Source: Geobacteraceae bacterium (lineage in GTDB: Bacteria; Desulfobacterota; Desulfuromonadia; Geobacterales; Pseudopelobacteraceae). Taken from it: 40,398 nucleotides of DNA. The notes beneath the pieces were generated by a model, which was not told the DNA's origin, did not search any database, and saw only the letters and a list, made by a program, of their open reading frames with translations. Position 1 is the stretch's first letter. Each line of letters opens with the position of its first letter. A program made the translations under genes and the position numbers. Positions 32,310 through 40,398 of this stretch are shown here, piece by piece. The stretch covers positions 1 through 40,398 of the forward strand of contig JANXZX010000178.1 in the NCBI GenBank assembly GCA_025355325.1, read 5' to 3'.

Positions 32310-33527
32310 TTACAGCTCATCAGAAACGTGAGAAGCTTTAAAACTCTTGAACAGCATCAAATCATAAAGAATCTTCAGTCCGCCGGCGACAATAAACGGC
32401 CCTCCCAGAAACACGGTAAACAGGGCTCCTGCAACTGCCGGAGAGAGCGAAGCGCCAACTGAGCGGGCGATGCCGGTTATGCCCGCCGCTGCAGACCGTT
32501 CATCCGGGTCAACCACGGCCATGGTATAGGCCTGACGTGTCGGCACGTCCATTTGAGAAATACTGAAACGCAGCAGCAGGACGCAAATCGCAAGGGTAAA
32601 GTTCGGCATGAGCGGAACAAGTATCAATAGAATATTCGACGGTAGGTGGGTGAATACCATCGTTCGGATGAGACCTATTTTTTTCGCCAATGGCACGGCA
32701 AGCAGCGCGGAAAAACCGGCAAGAAGGTTGGCCCCGAAGAATATGCTGCCCAGCGCCGCTTCATCCGCCCCGTAGCGGACATGAAACCAATATGCCATAA
32801 AGCTCTGCAGAACAAAACCTCCGGCAAATGCATCGAGTGAAAAGAGCATCGACAGCTTAACCACCACCCCGCGCGATTTGTGCAGGCCAAAGCGGCTTTG
32901 TAAAGCAGCCGGATTTGTCGAAGGGACAGCTTCACACTCCCGCGAAAGCCCGGCAAAAACGAGCGCCAGTATTCCACCTATAATCGCATAGCCAAGGAGA
33001 ATCACCCGGTAGGAATCGAGAGGGCTCATACCGCCGGTTTGCAGTTGTTTGGCCAGAAATCCGCCGACAAGCGCCCCGAATGCCGTAGCCAGTGACCCGA
33101 CCAAATTATACCAGGCCAGTACTCCAGTTCGCCGGTCTTTTGCCACAAGCTGGGAAAGCATTGCCTGCTCAACAGGAAGAAACGGGCCTATTTCGTTACC
33201 GCTTGGGCTGATTACCCCTATTATTGCAGCAATAATCAGAATAATTGGATTATGTGTCAGAATGAAGGCAAAGCCGGCCGCCATCATGAGGATAGCGCCA
33301 ATGACCAGCGTCTTCTTGCGGCCAAAGCGGTCTGCGCTGGTCGTCAGCAGCAGTGATATCCCCGCATCGCCGACAAGGGTCAATGAGAACAGCAACCCCA
33401 TGAGAACGTTGTCAAAACCTGACTCTTCGAGGTAAAGGGCAAGCACGACGGACAGAAAGCCATACCCGAAAAGCCTGAGGGTACGAGTCGAAAAAAGCAG
33501 AATGATATTCTTATTCAAACCGAACAT
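32310..33527 (-). CDS. MFS transporter
   Basis: The 405-aa protein has about 12 predicted membrane helices and the MFS motif A in the first cytoplasmic loop (TSADRFGRKKTL, about residues 63-74). The central loop (about 203-225) is polar. The substrate is unknown; closest in feel to drug/sugar efflux-type MFS proteins. The ribosome site is weak (GGTTGTTTT before the ATG). It starts 23 bp after the NrfJ-like gene and may be cotranscribed with it and with slyX. Confidence 0.85.
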   Translation of the reverse strand: MFGLNKNIILLFSTRTLRLFGYGFLSVVLALYLEESGFDNVLMGLLFSLTLVGDAGISLLLTTSADRFGRKKTLVIGAILMMAAGFAFILTHNPIILIIAAIIGVISPSGNEIGPFLPVEQAMLSQLVAKDRRTGVLAWYNLVGSLATAFGALVGGFLAKQLQTGGMSPLDSYRVILLGYAIIGGILALVFAGLSRECEAVPSTNPAALQSRFGLHKSRGVVVKLSMLFSLDAFAGGFVLQSFMAYWFHVRYGADEAALGSIFFGANLLAGFSALLAVPLAKKIGLIRTMVFTHLPSNILLILVPLMPNFTLAICVLLLRFSISQMDVPTRQAYTMAVVDPDERSAAAGITGIARSVGASLSPAVAGALFTVFLGGPFIVAGGLKILYDLMLFKSFKASHVSDEL

Positions 33528-33550
33528 AATAAAACAACCGGGTAAAACAA

Positions 33551-34372
33551 CTATTTTTTACTTATGGTGGCGTCTTCAATAATTACTTTATAGCGATAGC
33601 CGGAGCCAAAATCGCGATCTTTAGCCAGGATGCCACTGATTGTAATAATGTCACCCACATCTGCCGTACCCTTGGTGGTGCAAACCAGATTGTGAGTCCC
33701 TTTGGCCTGTGAACCGGTGCCATCCTGGATATGAAGCCAGGTCTTCTTCATTATACCGGATGATGCCTTGACTACCTTGCCGCGGACTACAACCTTTTTT
33801 TTGTCCAGTTGTGCGCTTTTTTTGTACGTATCGGCCACGGTGTACGCATTGGCACCTTTTGCCTTGGCAACGGAGATTTTCTCCTTTGAAGCCTCCGCAG
33901 GCTTACTGCCGATCACGATTTTCTGTTTTTTATTGGGATCGCCACTCGTGGGTATAGCCGGCACCGACAAATCTTTCGGAGCTGTTTTGGCAACCTCCGG
34001 CTTTGATTGAGAGATGATACCGTTGGAAAAAATAATACTGTCAAAAGTGCGTTTGAGAGTCTTGCTCTCAAATTTATTCATTACCAGACCTTCCATAAAA
34101 CTTATCTGGTCACCGACCGAAATCCTGGCTTCCTTAACAGCAACCCAGATCTTTTCTCCGTTTTTCTTTTGAAGGTTTACGTAACTGTATCCGCCACTTA
34201 CGGTGGTTTCTAGCACTTTACCGGCAAGTGTGGTTGATTTTTCGTGTGTGGACGATTGCGCCGGCAAATCGATTTTAGGATGACCGGCGGGCATCTGCTG
34301 ATCTGCGCAGAGCGCATTTGTCGCCAAGATCAGTAATACGGAAGATAATAGCAGCACGTTGGATTTTTTCAT
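33551..34372 (-). CDS. exported NrfJ-like protein with two OB-fold-type domains
   Basis: The 273-aa protein has a signal peptide (MKKSNVLLL to about residue 23, ALCA). The first domain (about 45-125; GKVLETTVSGGYSYV, WVAVKEARISVGD, MNKFESKTLKRTFDSIIF) closely resembles the NrfJ family found near nitrite reductase genes. A Lys/Ala/Pro linker leads to a second OB-fold-like domain (about 185-270; GKVVKASSGIMKKTWLHIQDGTG, VGDIITISGIL). ATG 34372 is chosen over ATG 34393 because it gives a standard signal peptide. No nrfH or nrfA gene is adjacent. The function is unknown. Confidence 0.75.
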   Translation of the reverse strand: MKKSNVLLLSSVLLILATNALCADQQMPAGHPKIDLPAQSSTHEKSTTLAGKVLETTVSGGYSYVNLQKKNGEKIWVAVKEARISVGDQISFMEGLVMNKFESKTLKRTFDSIIFSNGIISQSKPEVAKTAPKDLSVPAIPTSGDPNKKQKIVIGSKPAEASKEKISVAKAKGANAYTVADTYKKSAQLDKKKVVVRGKVVKASSGIMKKTWLHIQDGTGSQAKGTHNLVCTTKGTADVGDIITISGILAKDRDFGSGYRYKVIIEDATISKK

Positions 34373-34450
34373 GGTATCCCCAATAACTAACATAGTTGTT
34401 TTTTATTCTGGTAATGGTATCACAGAGGGCAGATTGCTGGCATCCAAATC

Positions 34451-35683
34451 TTATCCGCACACCTGATTTCTTCCCCGGTTTTTTGCTTTGTAGAGCAGCG
34501 TATCCGCCGCTTTTATTACCTCTTCAGGAGTGGCTAGACCCTCTGCGCGCTCCGCCACGCCGATACTGATGGTAACCGATACATAAGGTGCCTCCCTCGT
34601 GGCACCGCGGCGGGCTTTACCCTCTTTGCCGCTTTTGGGCCTTTCAACATCGCGCAAGGCAAGGCGGTATTCGGCAATCTCTTTTCTGATATTTTCCAGT
34701 TCAGGAATAACATCTTTCGCGCACCGGCCCGGAAAAAGAATCGTAAATTCTTCTCCGCCATAGCGGAATGCTTTGCCCCCACATCCTACGCCGGCAATCT
34801 TGCGCGCCACCATTTTCAGAACCTGATCTCCGGTGTCATGTCCATAAGTATCATTGAACTTTTTGAAATGATCCACATCCAGCATAGCGATCGCATACCT
34901 GCGCCCCAGTCCGCTCAAGCTTTCATTCAGCGAGCGACGCGAGCGCAGGTTGGTCATATCATCCCTGAAAGCCAGATTGTAAGAATCCCGTAATACGCTG
35001 AGGGTAAGAATAAGCGCCCCGGCTGTTGAGAAGGCAGCATGGGTATCCGGATTCGTGATCCAGTTGCAGGCAACATAGAAGGCTGTCAGCGCCCCGAGCA
35101 GACCGGCATCGATAGGAGTTTGGCGGTATATCGTAAGTCCCGCCACAACAATGTAGGCAATACAACCAGCAAGCATGGCGGGTTGCGGGACCAGATCCGG
35201 CGTCATAAAGGCTGGCAGACCGAAGTTTATAGCAAGCACCGGAAGGAAGGCGATGAAATTATATTTGAAGAACCAGAAAGCTACGAACATTTGCACGGCC
35301 AGAAACAAGAAGCGGAGCCTTCCTGCCGGGGAGAGTATGCCTCTTTCTCGCATGATGGTAATCAGGGCGATATTGACAGGAATAAGAAGGACAAAAGCCT
35401 GATACAGTTCGTTGAGACTGAGTTCCAGCGACCTGCCGATCAGGGAGTGTCGAGAGACCCAATAGAAGAAAACAAGAAGCAGCAATGCCATGAAGGGACG
35501 ACCGCGGTGAAAATGGACGGACAGAAACATGCCGAGGGCAGTAATCAGGTACGGTGCGAGGAAAAGGAGTTCATGTCTTTCCGGTGCCATTCCGGCAATC
35601 TTGGGAAGGAGAAGGCTGGCAGCCAGCAAAACCGAAGCAGGAACAATTAAGACAAGCAATCTATTGACAATTTGTACAAACAA
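34451..35683 (-). CDS. membrane-anchored GGDEF diguanylate cyclase
   Basis: This 410-aa protein has about seven or eight N-terminal membrane helices (to about residue 225) and a GGDEF domain. LDVDHFKKFNDTYGHD and the active site RYGGEEF (GGEEF at 309-313) are intact, so it should make c-di-GMP. The inhibitory RxxD site is missing; the residues before the active site read GVGCGGKAF. A Lys/Arg/Gly-rich insertion (KSGKEGKARRGATREA) interrupts the domain near residue 350. The listed start is a TTG with only a distant GGGAG; other starts nearby are possible. Confidence 0.82.
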   Translation of the reverse strand: MFVQIVNRLLVLIVPASVLLAASLLLPKIAGMAPERHELLFLAPYLITALGMFLSVHFHRGRPFMALLLLVFFYWVSRHSLIGRSLELSLNELYQAFVLLIPVNIALITIMRERGILSPAGRLRFLFLAVQMFVAFWFFKYNFIAFLPVLAINFGLPAFMTPDLVPQPAMLAGCIAYIVVAGLTIYRQTPIDAGLLGALTAFYVACNWITNPDTHAAFSTAGALILTLSVLRDSYNLAFRDDMTNLRSRRSLNESLSGLGRRYAIAMLDVDHFKKFNDTYGHDTGDQVLKMVARKIAGVGCGGKAFRYGGEEFTILFPGRCAKDVIPELENIRKEIAEYRLALRDVERPKSGKEGKARRGATREAPYVSVTISIGVAERAEGLATPEEVIKAADTLLYKAKNRGRNQVCG

Positions 35684-35790
35684 GCGAGTGGATGCTCCCG
35701 TTAGCCATTATCCAGTTTGCATACACCTCCAGGCTCCGGACTGTCAACGCTTTTCGGAACAGTGGAGTATGCCGGATTTGTGGCCGAGGA

Positions 35791-36390
35791 TTATTTCATT
35801 AATATTTTTAAGGCCTGTTTCAGAAGACCTTCCACCGAGACGCCACCACCGGCATCCAACCCAGCCAAGGCTTTTCTTACCTGCGGTTCTTTATAGCCCA
35901 GATTCAGCAAAGCCGACGTTACGTCATCGGCAACATCTTCGGCCGGAATCCCCCGGGCTTCAATGGCAGGAAGTGAGGAAACATCCAGTTTTCCGACTTT
36001 ATCTTTCAGTTCCAGCACCAGTCGCTCAGCCGTTTTCTTTCCGATACCCGGAATGGCGGAAAGCTTGTTGAGGTCACCTTGCAGCAATGCCTGCGCCAGC
36101 GGACCAGGCTGAATATTGGAGAGAATATCGCGAGCCAGCTTGGGACCGACACCGGAGACTGAAATCAACAATTGGAAAAACGATTTTTCCAGCCGTGTGC
36201 GGAATCCGTAGAGCAATATTGCATCCTCTCTGACACTCGTGTGGATATGCAGCGATGCCGTGCCCCCCTCTTCAGGGAGTTCATAGTACGTTGAAAAGGG
36301 GATGTGTACCCGGTAGCCTACTCCATGAACATCAAGGACGATATGATCAGGTGATTTATGGGCAATAAGTCCGGTTAAAAGTGCAATCAT
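35791..36390 (-). CDS. ruvA: Holliday junction helicase subunit RuvA
   Basis: RuvA binds the four-way junction and loads the RuvB motor. The 199-aa protein shows the N-terminal OB domain ([24 protein letters not shown]), the helix-hairpin-helix domain ([29 protein letters not shown]) and the C-terminal RuvB-binding domain after a Pro/Glu linker. The start overlaps the ruvC stop by four bases. ruvB does not follow; a membrane GGDEF gene does. Confidence 0.96.
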   Translation of the reverse strand: MIALLTGLIAHKSPDHIVLDVHGVGYRVHIPFSTYYELPEEGGTASLHIHTSVREDAILLYGFRTRLEKSFFQLLISVSGVGPKLARDILSNIQPGPLAQALLQGDLNKLSAIPGIGKKTAERLVLELKDKVGKLDVSSLPAIEARGIPAEDVADDVTSALLNLGYKEPQVRKALAGLDAGGGVSVEGLLKQALKILMK

Positions 36391-36923
36391 AATTTCATAT
36401 CTCTCCAGGATGTTTTTTGCTGTTTTGAACCGGCACGTCCACCGGCCAGATGCTTGAGGCCGGAAGAGTTGATATGGCAGACCGCCACCGCAAGGGCATC
36501 AGAAGCGTCAGCCTGGGCTATCTCCGGCAAGCCGAGCAATGCCTTGAGCATCTTCTGTACCTGCTCTTTTTCGGCACGCCCCTGACCGACGACAGCCTGC
36601 TTGACCTGCAGGGCGCTGTATTCAGAAACCGGCAAACCGCAATGGACAGCGGCAACAATGGCGGCGCCACGGGCTTGCCCCAGCTTAAGGGCACTTTGGG
36701 GGTTGGTCGCAAAAAATATATTTTCGATGGCGACCTGATCAGGTCGATATTGAGCGATGACCTCCAGGAGGCCATCAAATATTTTTTTAAGGCGGCCAGG
36801 GAAATCGACAGCAGTGTCGGTAAAAATTGCACCGTTATCAATGTGAATCAGGCGATTGCCCACCTTCTCCACAATGCCGTAGCCGGTGATGCGTGAGCCG
36901 GGATCTATGCCAAGAACAATCAT
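36387..36923 (-). CDS. ruvC: Holliday junction resolvase RuvC
   Basis: RuvC cuts Holliday junctions symmetrically. The acidic catalytic set is complete: Asp7 (GIDPGS), Glu67 (AIENIF), Asp139 and Asp142 (DASDALAVA). The 178-aa length is slightly over the usual 170 or so because of a basic tail ([15 protein letters not shown]). It overlaps ruvA by four bases. Upstream, a terminator closes the preceding dehydrogenase gene. Confidence 0.96.
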   Translation of the reverse strand: MIVLGIDPGSRITGYGIVEKVGNRLIHIDNGAIFTDTAVDFPGRLKKIFDGLLEVIAQYRPDQVAIENIFFATNPQSALKLGQARGAAIVAAVHCGLPVSEYSALQVKQAVVGQGRAEKEQVQKMLKALLGLPEIAQADASDALAVAVCHINSSGLKHLAGGRAGSKQQKTSWRDMKL

Positions 36924-36940
36924 TTAGTGGTTCCTTAGCC

Positions 36941-36975
36941 AAAAAAACAGGCGCCCAATTGTGTTAGGACGCCTG
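36941..36975 (-). terminator. intrinsic terminator of the dehydrogenase gene
   Basis: On the - strand CAGGCG (36975-36970) pairs with CGCCTG (36953-36948), with an additional TCC/GGG pairing inside, and seven T follow. It lies between the dehydrogenase stop (37001) and the ruvC start (36923). Confidence 0.85.
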
Positions 36976-37000
36976 ATACTGAGAAATCCGGTTCCTGGCG

Positions 37001-37870
37001 CTACTTGCGCAGAACCTTTATGACTGCGGAAAAATCCTCTTCGCCGAGGCCGGCATCAACCCCGGCTTGATACACCTTGCAGGCTGTCTCAGCCGCCGGC
37101 AAATTCAGTCCGACCAGCCTTGCGGCATTCATGACCATATGCATCTGATCGTTGACATATTTGAGGGCCAGGCTGCGAGAGAAGTCGCCGCGAGCCATTG
37201 CACGCCCTTTCGAGTGGAAAAGCGGCGATGCCACACCACGGGTATCGAGCACTTCCAGTATCTTGTCGGCGTTGAAGCCCATTTTTTCGCCAAACACCAG
37301 ACCTTCCGCAAGTACCTGTACCAGTTCGGCCTGCACCAGATTAACTATAAATTTCATCTTGGTAGCATCACCAATCTGACCGACATGGATCGTATTAAGG
37401 CCGAAAAACGAGAATGGTTCACGACATTTGCCAGCCAAAGCCGGATCACCGGCGGTGATTATGGTCATAAGACCATTCACAGCATGATCCTTGCTGCCCC
37501 ATACCGGCGCATCCAGGTATTGTACATGCTTTTTTTGGCATTCTTCAGACAGTTTCATCGTGGTTTCAAGAGAATGTGATCCCATATCGGCAAGGATCGT
37601 TCCGCTGGAAATTCCGGCCAGAATACCCTTGTCGCCAAAAAAGAGCGGCCCCAACTCATCACCTTCGGGAACTATTGCGATAACCAGATCACGACCCTTG
37701 GCCGCTTCAAGCGCTGAAGATGCCGCCGTAACGCCACTAGTAGCAGCCAGCTCCTGCACGATAGCCGTTTCGGTATCATACACTGTCAGTTCATAACTTC
37801 CCTTGGCCAGGTTGGTAGCCATATGACGTCCAACAGTACCCAGTCCGATAAAACCGATCTTTTGTAACAT
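37001..37870 (-). CDS. beta-hydroxyacid dehydrogenase (3-hydroxyisobutyrate dehydrogenase family)
   Basis: The 289-aa protein has the N-terminal nucleotide loop GFIGLGTVGR, the substrate-binding segment DAPVWGSKDHAVNG and the catalytic Lys171 with Asn177 (GDATKMKFIVN). The family includes 3-hydroxyisobutyrate dehydrogenase, tartronate semialdehyde reductase and glyoxylate/succinic semialdehyde reductases. The last group has characterised members in Geobacter and is the best guess here. AGGAGG precedes the ATG. It is bounded by its own terminator and appears monocistronic. Confidence 0.88.
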   Translation of the reverse strand: MLQKIGFIGLGTVGRHMATNLAKGSYELTVYDTETAIVQELAATSGVTAASSALEAAKGRDLVIAIVPEGDELGPLFFGDKGILAGISSGTILADMGSHSLETTMKLSEECQKKHVQYLDAPVWGSKDHAVNGLMTIITAGDPALAGKCREPFSFFGLNTIHVGQIGDATKMKFIVNLVQAELVQVLAEGLVFGEKMGFNADKILEVLDTRGVASPLFHSKGRAMARGDFSRSLALKYVNDQMHMVMNAARLVGLNLPAAETACKVYQAGVDAGLGEEDFSAVIKVLRK

Positions 37871-37983
37871 GCAATACCTCCTGATGGTGGCGATAATATA
37901 AAATAATGTTTCAATTTATATGAGTTTTAGTCAAGTGGCAATAATCAAAATGCTGTCGCCACAGTTTTTTTGAGTATTCTGCT

Positions 37984-38640
37984 TTAGCGCGACACTTTGA
38001 CGCCAATCCTGTCACAGATACCAGTCAATCGGCACCCGGAACAACGGGGCGAAACCGGATGGCAATGATTTTGCCCGAACGCAACCAGCAGATCGTTTAT
38101 CTCTATCCAGTACTCAGGAGGCAGCTTGGACCGTAATACTTTTTCGGTATCATCCGGTTTATTGGTCGTGACATAGCCAAGACGGTTGCAGATACGATGA
38201 ACATGAGTATCCACGCAAATTTCAGGCTTGCCGAAACCAAGAGTCATGACAAGATTGGCTGTTTTTCGTCCGACCCCTTTAAAGGTAAGCAGTTCATCTA
38301 TACTGTCCGGTACAACCCCTTGATACTCATCCACAAGTCTTTGAGACAGTAACGCAATCTGGTCGGCCTTGGTATTATAAAAACCGGCGGGATAAATCAG
38401 ACGGGATATTTCTTCAGCGGAAATGCCTGTCATTTCCATGGGTGTCTGGGCCCGGGCAAAAATCCGTGCCGAAGCAAGGGCGGTAACTTCATCTTTGGTG
38501 CGGAGCGAGATGATGCAGGAGATCAGTACCTTGAAGGGACTGCCGTTGCACTGGGCAACAATCGTAACAGCCGGAGTCTGCCAGTTTTTATATTCTTCGC
38601 GAAGAGTCTCGATAACAGTATGTATCTCAGAAGGTTTCAT
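37984..38640 (-). CDS. nth: endonuclease III
   Basis: This 218-aa DNA glycosylase/AP lyase removes oxidised pyrimidines. The helix-hairpin-helix with catalytic Lys126 (KGVGRKTANLV) and catalytic Asp144 (CVDTHVHR) are present. The [4Fe-4S] cysteine pattern C-x6-C-x2-C-x5-C is complete (Cys193, 200, 203, 209). It is flanked by gaps of 113 bp and 54 bp and seems to be a single-gene unit. Confidence 0.95.
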   Translation of the reverse strand: MKPSEIHTVIETLREEYKNWQTPAVTIVAQCNGSPFKVLISCIISLRTKDEVTALASARIFARAQTPMEMTGISAEEISRLIYPAGFYNTKADQIALLSQRLVDEYQGVVPDSIDELLTFKGVGRKTANLVMTLGFGKPEICVDTHVHRICNRLGYVTTNKPDDTEKVLRSKLPPEYWIEINDLLVAFGQNHCHPVSPRCSGCRLTGICDRIGVKVSR

Positions 38641-38694
38641 TGCCCGGATTTTATCCTATCCGGGTTCTCTGTGCAAAACAATAACTGCCAGACA

Positions 38695-39111
38695 TTATCG
38701 CGTCAGTTTTACCAGGGCTTGATCTTGTTTTTTTCCAAGCTGGGGTGTGTCGTAATCAAGCACCGCTGTACCCTTAATTGTTCTTCTGTCTGCCAAAACT
38801 CCTGTAATGGAAATCGCTAAACCACTTTTCATAGGTGATGACAACGTGATTTTCCCATCCGCCACTGTCCCGTTCAGAGGAAGTTTCGACCCCGGTTTTG
38901 TGAAAATCAGCGTACCTGTAATCACCTGCCCCTTCTGAACCAAATTAAATTCCAGATCGGATAGTGAGTTTCCGGTGTTGGGAAGGGTGATTTCCCCCTT
39001 CCAACTCCCTGAAAGATCATTTTTACCGGAGCATCCCGACATTACAATCAACAACAGTAGAGCCATAGTCGCAATGGAGACGATTGTCAGAAGACGCATT
39101 TTGGGAAGCAT
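38695..39111 (-). CDS. small exported lipoprotein
   Basis: The 138-aa protein starts MLPKMRLLTI and has a lipoprotein signal with lipobox MSGC. The mature part begins DLSGSWKGEITLP and continues as a beta-rich fold (VQKGQVITGTLIF, LNGTVADGKITL, ITGVLADRRTIKGTAVL) like small calycin-like lipoproteins. The function is unknown. The start at 39111 is fixed by GGAGG five bases upstream; a longer frame from 39213 would run through the upstream hairpin and delay the signal peptide. Confidence 0.78.
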   Translation of the reverse strand: MLPKMRLLTIVSIATMALLLLIVMSGCSGKNDLSGSWKGEITLPNTGNSLSDLEFNLVQKGQVITGTLIFTKPGSKLPLNGTVADGKITLSSPMKSGLAISITGVLADRRTIKGTAVLDYDTPQLGKKQDQALVKLTR

Positions 39112-39168
39112 TATTCCTCCTGGACCGAGTTTATGACGATATAACATAATTTTGAGACATAAATTAAC

Positions 39169-39201
39169 ACGAGAGGACCAAGGTATCCCCGGTCCTCTCG
39201 T
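39169..39201 (-). terminator. strong hairpin after the multicopper oxidase gene
   Basis: ACGAGAGGACC (39169-39179) pairs perfectly with GGTCCTCTCGT (39191-39201). On the - strand it lies 31 bp past the multicopper oxidase stop and is followed by GTTAATTTAT, a poor but T-containing tail. It probably ends the oxidase transcript and separates it from the lipoprotein gene. Confidence 0.65.
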
Positions 39202-39231
39202 TCTGTAAACCAATTTATTTTGAATCCGCGA

Positions 39232-40398
39232 TCAGTTTCCTTGACCGGTCGGCATAACCATGAACGGACGCATCATGTCGTTCTCCTCGTGGGAGAGTAT
39301 ATGACAGTGCCACATATAGGTACCGATTTTGGTAAACTTGGCCCGAATTTTTACGTAACCAGGGTTTACTACATTCGTAAATGCATCAAAGGGGGTACCG
39401 GCGGGCGGCACCATCACCATGTCCTTCCAGACTTTTCGTTCATTATTTGCAAGTGTGTAGACCGAATTGGATGGTGCAGAGTTGGCGCTCCCACCAGGCA
39501 AAGCATTTGGTACGAATATGGCCGAATTAGTAATAATCGGCATCGAAACTCCGTCAGCTCGAATATAGCTGCCATCCGCGGAATTGTTGATATATCCCTT
39601 CTCTACTACTTCAAACTTTACGAGATGTAAATGCATGGGGTGAACATCCGGTGTGGTGTTTATCATCACCCACTCCTCAACATCGTCCACCTGTGGTTTC
39701 TCGCTAACTGGATCGGAAAAAAGCCGATTATTCAGTAGCAGTTGTGTCCGGTAAGCTACCACACCGGAAGTCGGATCGAGGAAGGTATACGTCGGATCTT
39801 TGCGTTCCTGGAAGTCCAGATAGCGGGGACCGGCGGCCCGGGTCGGAGTCAGATGCGGGTAGGCACCGTAGGGGACGATGGCTGTCCGAAGTGAATTGGC
39901 AGGATCAGGGTCATCATCTCTAAGAAGCGGTGAAGGTGTCCCGACAGTGTTGGCAACCTTGAAAAGCATTATTTTGCCTGTGGTCTTGGGGTCAAGCGTT
40001 GTGGGATCTTCAGCGTCCGGCCCAAAAGCACCACCAAACGGAGCGGGACAATCATTGCGAACTATGATGTTCCTACCCTTAAAAACCGGATGAGCGAAGT
40101 CAATTATGATATCAGCCCTGGCACCGGGAGGGATAAGAAGACCTCCATTTGCAGGACCGGTGGCTACATCAACAGCTTCGTCGGCATACCCCTGCTCAGC
40201 ACCGATCTGCACAACCGGCCAGGACAGTGTAGGCTTACCTGCCGCAGTTGCAGCGGCATCAGCTAAATCCGGAGTAATGATCTGACCGGTGTCGTAATCC
40301 TGGAGCCAAAGGTTATAAATCCGTGAATCTGAGCCGTTGAGCATGCGGAAACGGTAGGCCTGGGTTTTAACATTCTTGTAGGGCCATGCCTTGCCGTT
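39232..40398 (-). CDS. multicopper oxidase, C-terminal part (5' end outside window)
   Basis: The frame stays open to the window edge and continues upstream with NGKAWPYKN, a segment typical of CotA/bilirubin-oxidase-type multicopper oxidases, so about 389 C-terminal residues are present. Copper-binding motifs are visible: HPMHLHLVKF and the final HCHILSHEENDMMRPF, which supplies type 1, 2 and 3 ligands including the axial Met. The enzyme oxidises phenolic, bilin or metal substrates with reduction of O2. Its presence in a presumed anaerobe is notable but not unusual for Geobacter relatives. Confidence 0.9.
   Translation of the reverse strand, partial: NGKAWPYKNVKTQAYRFRMLNGSDSRIYNLWLQDYDTGQIITPDLADAAATAAGKPTLSWPVVQIGAEQGYADEAVDVATGPANGGLLIPPGARADIIIDFAHPVFKGRNIIVRNDCPAPFGGAFGPDAEDPTTLDPKTTGKIMLFKVANTVGTPSPLLRDDDPDPANSLRTAIVPYGAYPHLTPTRAAGPRYLDFQERKDPTYTFLDPTSGVVAYRTQLLLNNRLFSDPVSEKPQVDDVEEWVMINTTPDVHPMHLHLVKFEVVEKGYINNSADGSYIRADGVSMPIITNSAIFVPNALPGGSANSAPSNSVYTLANNERKVWKDMVMVPPAGTPFDAFTNVVNPGYVKIRAKFTKIGTYMWHCHILSHEENDMMRPFMVMPTGQGN

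Overview
This window is about 40.4 kb of bacterial chromosome. It most resembles the Desulfuromonadota, a Geobacter/Geotalea/Pelobacter-type anaerobe. That placement is inferred from gene content, not from a marker-gene search. The supporting content is: a BzaF-type ThiC paralog inside a cobamide operon, the hopanoid tailoring genes hpnJ and hpnK, hydrogenase maturation genes, an NrfJ-like secreted protein and several c-di-GMP proteins. I saw no rRNA, tRNA, CRISPR array, prophage or intact insertion sequence.

Region by region: (1) 1-5654, + strand: the 3' part of an ABC exporter gene, then the hydrogenase maturation run hypB-hypF-hypC-hypD. hypA and hypE are not in the window. The ABC gene and hypF each carry an in-frame copy of the same C-tract/G-tract palindromic repeat. 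(2) 5698-10775, + strand: a HAD phosphatase-like protein, a YkgJ-type cysteine-cluster protein, a large membrane protein fused to a spermidine-synthase-like domain, and a GAF-GGDEF diguanylate cyclase. (3) 15824-10799, - strand: hpnJ, hpnK, a small SMR-type transporter, proC and a two-domain PPK2, closely spaced or overlapping. (4) 15963-17742: a secreted ComEA-like helix-hairpin-helix protein and two conserved proteins of unknown role. (5) 17834-21663, + strand: a complete acidic-amino-acid-type ABC importer (ATPase, binding protein, two permeases) followed by a TSUP transporter. (6) 21664-24962: a long imperfect palindrome, a YajD-like HNH protein, an SPFH-GYF protein paired with a zinc-ribbon protein, and a convergent PilZ protein. 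(7) 29985-25110, - strand: a cobalamin riboswitch with an intrinsic terminator, then cobU-cobT-bzaF-cobS-cobC. This operon predicts nucleotide-loop assembly of a cobamide whose lower base, 5-hydroxybenzimidazole, is made anaerobically by BzaF. (8) 30024-32025: a low-GC island with two small exported proteins. It is bracketed by a 152-bp direct repeat: the promoter and 5' half of the riboswitch are duplicated 2002 bp away at 31874-32025 without the B12 box. (9) 32056-39213, - strand: slyX, an MFS transporter, an NrfJ-like protein, a membrane GGDEF protein, ruvA-ruvC, a beta-hydroxyacid dehydrogenase, endonuclease III and a lipoprotein. (10) 39232-40398, - strand: the C-terminal part of a multicopper oxidase that runs off the window.

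The strongest unusual signals are the duplicated half-riboswitch with its own possible promoter and terminator, the palindromic repeats translated inside two genes, and the roughly 174-bp palindrome with flanking 6-bp direct repeats at 21660-21848.
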